Assembly: GCF_007859635.1 (NCBI RefSeq)
Contig: NZ_CP042306.1
Coordinates: forward strand, 310,001 to 374,000
DNA length: 64,000 nt
Direction of reading: 5' to 3'
DNA from: Sphingomonas panacisoli
GTDB taxonomy: Bacteria; Pseudomonadota; Alphaproteobacteria; Sphingomonadales; Sphingomonadaceae
The notes under the pieces were generated by a model. That model did not search any database. It saw nothing but the letters and a program-made list of their open reading frames with translations, and was not told the DNA's origin. Made by a program: the position numbers and the translations under genes. This document shows, one piece after another, positions 52,048 to 60,452 of the stretch; positions within the stretch are counted from its first letter, which is position 1, and each line of letters opens with the position of its first letter.

Positions 52048-53598
52048 TTAGAGGCAGGCTTCCAGATACGCCTGATCGAACCCGAACTGGCGGGCCTTTT
52101 CGATCGTGTAGGGGCGCAGGCCCATCGCGCGATATTCGCCGACGATCTTGCCGTCCGAACTCTCGTCGAGATATTCGAACTTGAACAGCTCCTGCGTCAC
52201 GATGACGGGGCCTTCCATGCCGATAACCTCGGTGATGTTGGTCACGCGGCGCGAACCGTCGCGCAGGCGCTTGACCTGGACGATCATGTCGACCGAGTCG
52301 GCGATCTGGCGCGAAATGGCTTCCTTCGGGATCTTGATGTCGCCCATCAGCACCATGTTTTCCATACGGCCCAGGCATTCGCGCGGGCTGTTGGAGTGGA
52401 GCGTACACATCGATCCGTCGTGGCCGGTGTTCATCGCGGCCAGGAGGTCGAAGCACTCCGAGCCACGAATTTCGCCGAGGATGATGCGGTCCGGGCGCAT
52501 ACGCAGCGCGTTCTTGACGAGGTCGCGAATGGTGATTTCGCCCTGACCTTCGAGATTGGCGGGGCGCGTTTCGAGCGGCAGCCAGTGCGGCTGCTGCAGA
52601 CGAAGTTCGGCCGCATCCTCGATCGTCAGCACGCGCTCGCCCGGGTCGATCATCTTCGACAAGGCGTTGAGCATCGTCGTCTTACCCGAACCGGTACCGC
52701 CCGAGATGACGATGTTGAACCGGCACGCGCCCGCGATCTTCAGCGCGGTCGCCATCTTCGGGCTCATCGATCCGAAGCCGGCCATCATGTCGAGCGTGAT
52801 CGGCTTGTCGGAGAATTTACGAATCGAGATCGCGGTGCCGCGCAAGCTGAGCGGCGGGACGATCACGTTGACGCGGGAGCCGTCCTTCAGACGGGCGTCG
52901 GCCAGCGGCGTGGTCTGGTCGACGCGGCGGCCGACCGAGTTGCAGATGCGCTGCGCGATCTGGAACAGATGCTCCTCGTCGCGGAACTGGATTTGCGCCA
53001 GCTCGAGCTGGCCCTTGCGTTCGACGAAGGTCTGGTCGGGACCGTTGACCATGATGTCGGAGATGTTCGGATCGCTGAGCAGTTCCTCGAGCGGCCCGAG
53101 ACCGAGCAGTTCGTCGACCAGCACCTTTTCCAGCGCGAACTGTTCGCGGCGGTTGAGCGTCAGCTTCAGTTCGGCGAGCACTTCGCCGATGATCGGGCGG
53201 AATTCCTCGGCCAGCTCGTCCTTGTTGAGCGTGGCGGCGGCTTCCGGATCGACGCGTTCGAGCAGGCGCGGCAGCACCTGTTCCTTGATCTTGTGGACCG
53301 ATGCCTCGAACCCCTCGCCGCGCGAGCTGCCCGAATCGGCGCTGGCGTTCTGACGGTCGGCGAGGCGCTGCATCGCGTCCATCGCGGTGCCGGGCATGTT
53401 GCCCTGCGGCGCTTCGAGATCGGCGCTGGACGGCGGCGGGCTGTGCGGATCCATACCGCCGGGAAGCGGTGGGAATTGTTCGGCGTGATCGGGTTCGGCC
53501 CGTGCCGGGCTACCGCCCTGCATCGGCTTGGCGACGCCAAAAGCCGGCCGTCCGGCCGCTCCTCCGCCCGCTCCACTGCGGCGCCCAAACGCGCTCAT
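52048..53598 (-). CDS. cpaF: CpaF/TadA-type secretion ATPase
   Basis: 516 residues. Hexameric ATPase of Tad (tight adherence) pilus or type II/IV-like systems. Walker A GGTGSGKTTMLNAL, the Asp box (RVLTIEDAAELRL), the His box (MNTGHDGSMCTLHSNS) and MRPDRIILGEIRGSE are all present. The N-terminal 100 residues are Gly/Pro/Gln-rich and probably flexible. No other tad/cpa gene (cpaABCE, tadBC, flp) lies in the window; the neighbours are a protease and an ABC-F protein. Confidence 0.95.
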   Translation of the reverse strand: MSAFGRRSGAGGGAAGRPAFGVAKPMQGGSPARAEPDHAEQFPPLPGGMDPHSPPPSSADLEAPQGNMPGTAMDAMQRLADRQNASADSGSSRGEGFEASVHKIKEQVLPRLLERVDPEAAATLNKDELAEEFRPIIGEVLAELKLTLNRREQFALEKVLVDELLGLGPLEELLSDPNISDIMVNGPDQTFVERKGQLELAQIQFRDEEHLFQIAQRICNSVGRRVDQTTPLADARLKDGSRVNVIVPPLSLRGTAISIRKFSDKPITLDMMAGFGSMSPKMATALKIAGACRFNIVISGGTGSGKTTMLNALSKMIDPGERVLTIEDAAELRLQQPHWLPLETRPANLEGQGEITIRDLVKNALRMRPDRIILGEIRGSECFDLLAAMNTGHDGSMCTLHSNSPRECLGRMENMVLMGDIKIPKEAISRQIADSVDMIVQVKRLRDGSRRVTNITEVIGMEGPVIVTQELFKFEYLDESSDGKIVGEYRAMGLRPYTIEKARQFGFDQAYLEACL

Positions 53599-53706
53599 GC
53601 CTTCGATCCCTTCATAGTTGGGACCGTTCGTAAGGGCGAGGCGTTGACAATTTACTAACCAACGCAGCCCGCGCGAAAGTTCGCGACGAGCCGTTTTTGT
53701 CGGGTG

Positions 53707-55578
53707 TTACGCGGCGATCGCTTCCAGCGCTTCGCTGGCTTCCATCCATGCCGCCTCGGCCGTTTCGATCTTCGCTTCCACCTCGGCGCGGCGTTTCATC
53801 AGGTCGGTCATCGTCAGTTTCGACAGCGCCGCGTCCGCCGAGGGCGGGTCGAACATCGCGCGGTCGATCGCGCTGCGTTCGGCGTTGAGCTTGGCGAGCT
53901 GGTCTTCCGCCGCCTTCGCCGCCTTGCGAAGGCTCTGGCTGGCCTCGCGTGCTTCGGCGGCCGCGCGACGGGCGTCCTTCTTGTTGAGCTTCGACACTTC
54001 CTTCGCGGTGTCCGACGCGTCCTTCGCCAGCACGAAGGCGATATAGTCGTCCAGGCTGCCGTCGAACTCCTTCGCGGTGCCGGCGTCGACCAGCACCAGC
54101 CGGTCGGCGGTCATTTCCAGCATGTGGCGATCGTGGCTGACGATCACGACGGCGCCCGAATAGGCGTTGAGCGCCTGGATCAGCGCTTCGCGGGCATCGA
54201 CGTCCAAATGGTTGGTCGGTTCGTCGAGGATCAGCATGTGCGGCGCATCGCGGGTGATCAGCGCCAGCGCGAGCCGGGCGCGCTCGCCGCCCGACAGCTT
54301 ACCGACCTTGGTGATTGCCTTGTCGCCCGAAAAGCCGAACCGGCCGAGCTGGCTGCGCACGGCGCCCGGCGTCGCGCCCTTCATCAGCAGCGCCATGTGC
54401 TGGAGCGGAGTCTCGTCGGAGTCGAGTTCCTCGACCTGGTATTGCGTGAAATAGCCGACGCGCATCTTGCCCGACGCGTTCATCGCGCCGTCCATCGGCG
54501 TGAGCTGCGCCGCGAGCAGGCGCGCCAACGTGGTCTTGCCGTTGCCGTTACGCCCGAGCAGCGCGATGCGGTCATCGGGATCGAGGCGCAGGTTCAACCG
54601 GCTGAGGATCGGTTTGTCGCCGTAACCGACGCTCGCGAGGTCGAGCGTGATCAGCGGTGGGCGCAATTCTGCGGAACTGGGAAAGTCGAAGCTGAGTGAC
54701 GGATCGTCGACCAGTTCGGCGATCGGCTGCATTTTCGCCAGCGCCTTGGCGCGGGACTGCGCCTGCTTGGCGGTCGATGCGCGGGCGGAGTTGCGGGCGA
54801 CGTAATCCTGCAATTTCTCGCGCTCGGCCTGCTGCTTGGCGCGCGCCGACGCGATCTGCGCCTGGCGTTCGGCACGCTGGCGTTCGAACGAATCGTAGCC
54901 GCCCGGATAGAGCCAGAGCTTGCCGCGCTCGAGGTGGAGGATGTGGTCCACCACGTTGTTGAGGAAATCGCGCTCGTGGCTGACCAGCACGATCGTCGCG
55001 GGATAGGATTTGAGGAAATCCTCGAGCCACAACACCGCTTCGAGGTCGAGGTGGTTCGACGGTTCGTCGAGCAGCAGCAGGTCGGGCTGCGAGAACAGCA
55101 ACGCCGCTAGCGCGACGCGCATCTTCCACCCGCCGGAAAAGGTGTCGAGCGGGCTATGCTGCGCGGCTTCGTCGAAGCCGAGCCCGACCAGGATGCGCGC
55201 GGCGCGCGACGGCGCCGAATGCGCGTCGATCGCATTCAGCCGCTCGTGGATCTCGCCGAGCCGGTCGGGATCGTGGCTCGTCTCGCTTTCGTGCATCAGC
55301 GCGGCGCGCTCCGTGTCGGCGGCGAGCACCGTCTCGAACGGGGTCGCGTCGCCGTGCGGCGCTTCCTGCGCGATATAGCCGAGCCGGCTGCCGCGCGGCA
55401 TGTCGGCCTGGCCGGTATCGGGTTCCAGCGTGCCGGCGATCACCTTGACCAACGTCGTCTTGCCCGCGCCGTTGCGGCCGATCAGCCCGACGCGGCTCTT
55501 CGGCGGCAGCTTCGCGGTCGCGCCGTCGAGGATCGTCCGCCCGCCGAGGCGGACCGTAATGTCGGTCAGGTTGAGCAT
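53707..55578 (-). CDS. ABC-F family ATPase
   Basis: 623 residues from ATG 55578, 13 codons into the longest frame, as MLNLTDITVRLGG is the conserved start. Two ABC modules without membrane spans: Walker A GRNGAGKTT and GRNGNGKTT, signatures FSGGWKMRVALAALL and LSGGERARLALALI, Walker B LLLDEPSNHLD and LILDEPTNHLD, with an arm/linker rich in Lys, Gln and Ala and a C-terminal coiled coil. Such proteins (YheS/Uup type) act on ribosomes; export is excluded. Confidence 0.93.
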   Translation of the reverse strand: MLNLTDITVRLGGRTILDGATAKLPPKSRVGLIGRNGAGKTTLVKVIAGTLEPDTGQADMPRGSRLGYIAQEAPHGDATPFETVLAADTERAALMHESETSHDPDRLGEIHERLNAIDAHSAPSRAARILVGLGFDEAAQHSPLDTFSGGWKMRVALAALLFSQPDLLLLDEPSNHLDLEAVLWLEDFLKSYPATIVLVSHERDFLNNVVDHILHLERGKLWLYPGGYDSFERQRAERQAQIASARAKQQAEREKLQDYVARNSARASTAKQAQSRAKALAKMQPIAELVDDPSLSFDFPSSAELRPPLITLDLASVGYGDKPILSRLNLRLDPDDRIALLGRNGNGKTTLARLLAAQLTPMDGAMNASGKMRVGYFTQYQVEELDSDETPLQHMALLMKGATPGAVRSQLGRFGFSGDKAITKVGKLSGGERARLALALITRDAPHMLILDEPTNHLDVDAREALIQALNAYSGAVVIVSHDRHMLEMTADRLVLVDAGTAKEFDGSLDDYIAFVLAKDASDTAKEVSKLNKKDARRAAAEAREASQSLRKAAKAAEDQLAKLNAERSAIDRAMFDPPSADAALSKLTMTDLMKRRAEVEAKIETAEAAWMEASEALEAIAA

Positions 55579-55758
55579 GATGCGCGGCCTGTAGGGGAGG
55601 CGGGCCGATCGCACCACCCTCTATGCCGACTGGCGCGAAGAAGTGCCGGCCTGCCGGTTTTGGGCAGTCCCGATGGCGTCGAATTGGGACAGCATGGTAC
55701 AAATACCGGCGTTTTCGCAGGGATGACGCTGGCAAGGGGCGACGGTAAGGCCGGGATC

Positions 55759-56664
55759 ATGATCGACCTCGCAATACTTTACGAACATCCCCAATGGTTT
55801 GCGCCTCTGTTCGCCGCGCTCGACCGCCGCGGCATCAATTACGCCGCGTTCGGCCCCGAGGGTAATTGGAGCCCCGGTTATGGCGCGATTCCCGCGCCGG
55901 TCGTGTTCAACCGCATCGCGATGTCGAGCTTCCTGCGCGAGGCGGAGCATCCGATCTTCCACACCATGGCATTGCTCGACCATTGGCGGCGGTCGGGCGC
56001 GCGCGTGATCAACGGCGCCGATGTGATGGCCATCGACGCGTCGAAGGCGCGGCAACTCGCGCTGATCGCGAGCCTCGGCCTCGCAATCCCCGAAACACGC
56101 GTCGTGCACCGCGTGGCGGATATCGAAGCGGCGGCGGCGACCTTGACCTTTCCGCTGGTGCTGAAGGCGAATATCGGCGGGTCGGGCGCCGGGATCGTCA
56201 AGTTCGATAACATGGCGGAGCTGCGCTGGGCGGTGAACGAGGGCGAATTGCCGAAGAGCGTGGACGGCGTGCTGCTGGTGCAGGATTACGTGCCAGTGCG
56301 CGACGGCAAGATTACGCGGATCGAGACGTTGGACCGCGAATATCTCTACGCGATCGACATCGTGGGGGGCGGGGCGTTCGATCTGTGTCCGGCCGATGCC
56401 TGCGTCGCCGATTCGGGGATCGCGATGGTCGCGGCCGAACCCGACCAGATGCTGATCGACGCGGCCGAACGCATCGCCGACGAAATGCGGCTCGACGTCG
56501 GCGGGATCGAAGTGATGATCGACGATCGCGACGGAACGCCGCGCTTCTACGACATCAACGCCTTGTCCAATTTCGTCGCCAAGCCGATGGACGTGCTCGG
56601 CTGGGACCCGCACGACAAGCTCGTCGATTTTCTCGACATGGTCACCGCCAAGAGCTTCGCCTAA
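55759..56664 (+). CDS. ATP-grasp ligase, RimK/glutathione-synthetase-like
   Basis: 301 residues from ATG 55759. The ATP-grasp fold shows the central Lys/Gly-rich loop VLKANIGGSGAGIVKF and the metal ligands in GGIEVMID and FYDINALSNF. Such ligases join a carboxylate to an amine or thiol with ATP. The next gene, 11 bases later, encodes a flavin monooxygenase, so the pair probably acts in one pathway. No peptide precursor gene is obvious next to them. A start at 55723 is possible. Confidence 0.82.
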   Translation: MIDLAILYEHPQWFAPLFAALDRRGINYAAFGPEGNWSPGYGAIPAPVVFNRIAMSSFLREAEHPIFHTMALLDHWRRSGARVINGADVMAIDASKARQLALIASLGLAIPETRVVHRVADIEAAAATLTFPLVLKANIGGSGAGIVKFDNMAELRWAVNEGELPKSVDGVLLVQDYVPVRDGKITRIETLDREYLYAIDIVGGGAFDLCPADACVADSGIAMVAAEPDQMLIDAAERIADEMRLDVGGIEVMIDDRDGTPRFYDINALSNFVAKPMDVLGWDPHDKLVDFLDMVTAKSFA

Positions 56665-56675
56665 GGGTAGTCGCC

Positions 56676-57686
56676 ATGCGCTACGGATATTGGATGCCGG
56701 TGTTCGGCGGCTGGCTCCGCAACGTGCCGGACGAAGGCATGGCGGCGAGCTGGGACTATGTGAAGCGGCTGACGCAGCGGTCGGAGCAACTCGGCTACGA
56801 CCTGTCGCTCATCGCCGAGCTCAACCTCAACGACATCAAGGGCGTCGAGCAACCCGCGCTCGATGCCTGGTCGACCGCGGCGGCGCTGGCGGCGGTGACG
56901 GAGTCGATCGAGCTGATGGTCGCGGTGCGGCCGAATTTCCACCACCCGGCGCTGTTCGCGAAGGCGGCGGCCAACATCGACCGCATTTCGGGCGGGCGGC
57001 TGGCGCTCAACGTCGTGTCGTCCTGGTGGGCCGACGAAGCCAAGCAATATGGGTTGCAGTTCGATCAGCACGACAACCGCTATGCGCGGACCGAGGAATG
57101 GCTGACGGTCGTGGACGGGCTGTGGACCGAGGAGCGGTTCAGCTTCGACGGCCAGTTCTACCAGACGCAGGACGCGATCTGCTCGCCCAAGCCGGCGAAG
57201 CGCCCGACCGTCTATGCCGGTGGCGAGAGCGAGAAGGCGAAGTCGATGATCGCCGCGCAGTGCGACGCGTACGTCATGCACGGCGATCCGGTCGAGGCGA
57301 TCGCGCCCAAGATCGCCGACATGGCGGCGCGGCGCGATGCGGTGGGTGGCACGCCGATGCAATACGGCATGGCGGCCTATGCGATCGTGCGCGATTCGGC
57401 GGCCGAGGCGCAGCGCGAGCTCGAGCGGATCACCACGGTCAGCGACTTGCCCGCCGGCTACGACAATTTCGACCAATGGCTATCGGGTACGCAATTGGAA
57501 CGCGAGCTCAAGATCCAGGAATATTCGGTATCGAACCGCGGGTTGCGCCCGAACCTGGTCGGCACGCCTGAACAGCTCAAGCAACGCATCGCCGATTATG
57601 AAGGCGCCGGGCTCGACCTGGTGCTGCTCCAGATGAGCCCGCAGGCGGAAGAGATGGAGCGCTTCGCCGCGCAGGTGATGAACTAA
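56676..57686 (+). CDS. LLM-class flavin-dependent oxidoreductase
   Basis: 336 residues. Bacterial luciferase-like fold: YGYWMPVFGGWLRN at the start, RPNFHHPALFAKAAANIDRIS with the FMN-phosphate region, and RLALNVVSSWW. It resembles two-component monooxygenases of the SsuD/SfnG type, which need FMNH2 from a separate reductase; none is adjacent. Possible substrates are sulfonates, sulfones or other small organics. Likely co-transcribed with the ATP-grasp gene. Its stop overlaps the convergent response-regulator gene. Confidence 0.87.
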   Translation: MRYGYWMPVFGGWLRNVPDEGMAASWDYVKRLTQRSEQLGYDLSLIAELNLNDIKGVEQPALDAWSTAAALAAVTESIELMVAVRPNFHHPALFAKAAANIDRISGGRLALNVVSSWWADEAKQYGLQFDQHDNRYARTEEWLTVVDGLWTEERFSFDGQFYQTQDAICSPKPAKRPTVYAGGESEKAKSMIAAQCDAYVMHGDPVEAIAPKIADMAARRDAVGGTPMQYGMAAYAIVRDSAAEAQRELERITTVSDLPAGYDNFDQWLSGTQLERELKIQEYSVSNRGLRPNLVGTPEQLKQRIADYEGAGLDLVLLQMSPQAEEMERFAAQVMN

Positions 57687-58084
57687 CCGGCGCTGCGACG
57701 CGCCGGCGCCCCGAACGGTTCGAGCATGTCCAGCACGCGGTCGGGTAGCGCGACGGGATCGAACGGCTTGGCAATCACGCCCTGCGCGCCGGCCGAGCGA
57801 TAGGACCGCTCCGCATCGCTGTGCTTCGGTGACAGGATCAGCACCGGGATCGCCGCCGAGGACGACCATTGCCGCACCGTCCCGACCAGCGCGCCGGCGC
57901 TCATGTCGGACGTCTTCATGTCGAGCAGGATCAGGTCGAACGCGTCGACTCCGCGGCGCAGCGTATCGGCGGCGTCGAGCCGCGACACCGCGGCGACGGC
58001 GAAGTCCGGGTGGAGGTCGAGCGCGAGCGCGACGATCGCGCGCGTATCAGGGTCGTCGTCGATCAGGAGCGTGCGGACCGTCAT
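57683..58084 (-). CDS. Single-domain response regulator
   Basis: 133 residues, receiver only. Acidic pair in LLIDDDPDTRA, phosphoacceptor Asp in LILLDMKTSDMSAGA, Thr/Ser at PVLILSPKH, and Lys in VIAKPFDPVAL. No output domain, so it should act through a partner protein. It starts inside the radC stop (ATGA), so it is the last gene of the minus-strand cluster that begins with the LuxR-type gene at 60120. No histidine kinase is in the window. Confidence 0.88.
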   Translation of the reverse strand: MTVRTLLIDDDPDTRAIVALALDLHPDFAVAAVSRLDAADTLRRGVDAFDLILLDMKTSDMSAGALVGTVRQWSSSAAIPVLILSPKHSDAERSYRSAGAQGVIAKPFDPVALPDRVLDMLEPFGAPARRSAG

Positions 58085-58671
58085 GCCGCCAACCCCTTGG
58101 TCGCCGCGCGCACGCTCGACAGTCCGCCGCGTGTCACGATCAGATGGTCGATCAGCGTCATGCCGAGCGCGTCGAGCGCGGCCTCCAGCGCGATCGTCAG
58201 CGCGATGTCGGCGTTGCTGCTCTCGCGCAGGCCCGACGGATGGTTGTGCGCGACGATCAGGCTCATCGCGCCCACTTCAAGCGCGCGCGCGGCAATCGTG
58301 CGGACGCAGAACGGCGTCGTGCTCGGCGTGCCGCTCGAATGGAGTTCGTCGAGGATCAGGCGGTCGTTGGCGTTGAGGTACAGGATGCGAACCTGCTCGT
58401 TGGTCTCGTCGGCCAGATGGACCATCAGATAATCGCGCAGCGCACGCGCGTCGGGCAGCACGCGCCGCCCGTCGAGATCGGCGCGCGTCACGTCGCGAAG
58501 CGCCTGCTTCACCGCCTGCAACAGCGCGACGATTTCCGCGTTGCCCGCCACGCGCAACTGGCGCGCCGGACTCGCCGCGAGCAACAGCGGCAGCGATCCG
58601 AATTCTTCGATCAGGGTGTCCGCCCGGCGGGCCGCGTCGATCAATCCAGCGGCGGTGAGGATCTGCTCCAG
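58081..58671 (-). CDS. RadC-like JAB-domain (MPN+) protein, short form
   Basis: About 196 residues. The JAMM metal motif is seen in LIVAHNHPSG with the downstream SNADIALT (HxH-x(n)-D pattern), after VRILYLNANDRLILDE; this matches RadC/DUF2466. An N-terminal HhH-like part (AAGLIDAARRADTLIEEFGSLP) is shorter than in usual RadC (about 220-230 residues). No ATG fits: CTG 58671 or TTG 58644 (overlapping the upstream stop as TTGA) are options, so the start is uncertain. It overlaps the membrane-protein gene. Confidence 0.75.
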   Translation of the reverse strand: MEQILTAAGLIDAARRADTLIEEFGSLPLLLAASPARQLRVAGNAEIVALLQAVKQALRDVTRADLDGRRVLPDARALRDYLMVHLADETNEQVRILYLNANDRLILDELHSSGTPSTTPFCVRTIAARALEVGAMSLIVAHNHPSGLRESSNADIALTIALEAALDALGMTLIDHLIVTRGGLSSVRAATKGLAA

Positions 58672-59090
58672 GACACTTCGGGACCGAGCCGCTTGACCCG
58701 ATTCCGGTGGCGGACGGTGCCAAGCAGCAACAGGATCAACATCGGATAGGCCCAGACCACGGTGCTGATCCAATAGACCAGAATCGGCATGTCGCGGTCG
58801 GCCAGTTTCAGCAATTGCCCGATCACCTGGAACACCTGCATCGCGGCGATCGCGATCGGCCAATAGCGATTGGCCCGCAGCGCAATCACCAGCAACAGGC
58901 CCAGCATCACCAGATCGACTGCGAATATCCCCGGCTGCATCCCGTGCCAGCTGTCGGCCGAATACAGCACCGAGCTGAGCGGGGCGGCGACGAGGAACAT
59001 CACCGCCACAAAGCGCTCGGGCTGTCCGCCACGCCACAAGGCATAGCCGCACACCCCGAGCCACAGGGAGATGAAGAGGATGGCGATCAT
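58641..59090 (-). CDS. Multi-span membrane protein, module copy A
   Basis: 149 residues with four to five hydrophobic spans (about 3-18, 27-43, 55-70, 78-92 and 105-121). The arrangement ALWRGGQPERFVAVMFLVA, IFAVDLVMLGLLLVIAL, RYWPIAIAAMQVFQVIGQLLKL and YWISTVVWAYPMLILLLLG matches the protein at 62782-63225 span by span. Function unknown. It is the third gene of a module (LuxR-type, helical protein, membrane protein) and overlaps the radC-like gene. Confidence 0.75.
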   Translation of the reverse strand: MIAILFISLWLGVCGYALWRGGQPERFVAVMFLVAAPLSSVLYSADSWHGMQPGIFAVDLVMLGLLLVIALRANRYWPIAIAAMQVFQVIGQLLKLADRDMPILVYWISTVVWAYPMLILLLLGTVRHRNRVKRLGPEVSWSRSSPPLD

Positions 59091-59133
59091 TGCCGTCCAT
59101 GCCGACCATTTCGGCTATTCCTCGTCAAGCCAA

Positions 59134-59499
59134 TTAGGCGGCCACCCGGAGCGGTGCGCGCGCGGGCTTCGTCTCTTCGACCTTCGAGCACGGCCAGAGC
59201 GGTCCCCAATCCTCGGCGGTCGCGCCCAGCATCTTGGCGGTGCGGCCATATTCGCGATGCGCTTCGCCCAGCAGGCGGCGACCATCGACGTTGACGGTCA
59301 GCGCTTCGGCCAGCTTGGCGAGCGCGGGCTGCGCCATGTGCGCGGGCAGCTTGGCGTCGTTATATTGTTCGATCGTCGTCGCCATCAGCTTCGACAGCGC
59401 GACGATCGAGGTGTCGACGTCGCGTTCGGCGGTCAGGACGGCGGCCGACACCGCGAGGATGTTGGCGAATTGGGGATGGTTTGCAGGATCGACGCGCAT
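59134..59499 (-). CDS. Small helical protein, module copy A
   Basis: 121 residues, start supported by GGAGGAAC. Predicted all-helical, without signal or membrane span. Segment IVALSKLMATTIEQYNDAKLP, then LAKLAEALTVNVDGRRLLGEAHREY and KMLG, matches the protein at 62387-62737 in spacing (M..., A-LP, L-E-A, R...AH, LG). Unknown function; it lies between the LuxR-type and the membrane-protein genes. Confidence 0.72.
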   Translation of the reverse strand: MRVDPANHPQFANILAVSAAVLTAERDVDTSIVALSKLMATTIEQYNDAKLPAHMAQPALAKLAEALTVNVDGRRLLGEAHREYGRTAKMLGATAEDWGPLWPCSKVEETKPARAPLRVAA

Positions 59500-59558
59500 A
59501 GTTCCTCCACCGCGCCGGCCGTGGTGGGCAGACGCGTCCGGTTAAGGGTGATGCGGCG

Positions 59559-60120
59559 TCAGTGAGAAAGCGATCGGAGGAACGTTGCCAGACCGTAAAG
59601 AGCACCGACCCCGGCGCTGACCGCGAAAAAGGCAAAGCCTATGATCACGGTGGCGGCCAGGATCAAAACCCCCCCTGGATGCAGTCGACAAGTCACTCGG
59701 TCTCGCCCCTTCGATAACGTCACGGAGCATACCGGACCAGCCGGTCCGCCCCGTGACGCCGCCGAAGCGCCGCTGATCGAGGACGGCGTCCTGTAGGGAA
59801 GGGGAGAGACGACCGCCCTCGATCGCCGACGTCCATGCCGGGTGGCGCGACGCGGCGGCCAGCCCGAGATTTTCGTATGGGAGATTCTGGGGGTCGGTTT
59901 TTTCCGGGCTCAGCCCGGTTTCGTATTCGGCGAACAGCAGTGCCGCATGCTTGCGGTCGCGCGCACCGAGCTTGACGCGGGCGGTGCCGAGATACGCGTC
60001 CACCGTGCCCGGCGCGATACCCAGATCGCGCGCAATCTCGCCTGATCCCTGCAGCGCGCGCACGCCGCGCAGGCAGTCGCGCTCGCGCGGAGACAGCGAT
60101 GCGAAGGCAGAGTCGTTCAT
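59559..60120 (-). pseudogene. LuxR-type HTH protein with C-terminal membrane helix, frameshifted, module copy A
   Basis: From ATG 60120 a LuxR-type HTH is read (LSPRERDCLRGVRALQGSGE then IARDLGIAPGTVDAYLGTARVKLG). Near a run of seven G (minus strand, 59670-59676) the frame shifts; without one G it continues into a clear membrane helix, VLILAATVIIGFAFFAVSAG, and ends LRSLSH at 59559. The intact paralogue at 61847-62353 has the same HTH-linker-helix plan, so the corrected reading is strongly supported. The run could be a sequencing slip or a phase-variable tract. Confidence 0.78.
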
Positions 60121-60250
60121 AACTTGGGTTAAACCACTTTTCGCCGGCGAATCACAGCGCGGATCGACTGATCTCAAGCAACACCGCCTTTACCCGGCCA
60201 GGAACGACGCGAAGATCGCCGTGCCACTCGTTCTTGCTATCGGCTTGAAA

Positions 60251-60295
60251 TGGTCGGGGCGACAGGATTCGAACCTGCGACCCCCACACCCCCAG
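60251..60295 (-). tRNA. 3' fragment of tRNA-Pro (att site remnant)
   Basis: On the minus strand the DNA reads from the anticodon loop CTGGGGG (anticodon GGG) through TGTGG, the T arm GCAGG-TTCGAAT-CCTGT, CGCCCCG and ACCA. The 5' half (acceptor 5' strand, D arm) is missing; unrelated AT-rich DNA lies there instead. This is the displaced 3' end left when an element inserts in a tRNA gene, so the element extends to the right. The intact tRNA-Pro should lie at the far end, outside the window. Confidence 0.8.
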
Positions 60296-60452
60296 TGCGT
60301 GAACTGCGTATTTTCTGTCCAGAACGGATATTAATATCGTAAAATATCAACGGGATAATATATGACAAAAGGTGAGGCTGCGGTCAAAAAGTCGCATTTC
60401 TCCTCCTTGGTGCTTACATGGTGCTTACTTTTTTGGGGTGTGAGGGTCGGTT
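60296..60452. other. AT-rich left end of the integrated element
   Basis: Base composition drops sharply here (GATATTAATATCGTAAAATA and similar). It should carry the integrase promoter and arm-type integrase sites. GTGCTTAC occurs twice (about 60410 and 60421), a possible short direct repeat. No gene is seen. Confidence 0.5.

Noticed and set aside
52396..53658. Plus-strand open frame of 420 codons opposite cpaF
   Set aside because: Shadow frame, Arg/Asp/His-rich with no domains; cpaF motifs are complete.
60251..60295. Functional tRNA-Pro gene
   Set aside because: Only the anticodon loop to CCA is present; the D arm and 5' acceptor strand are missing.
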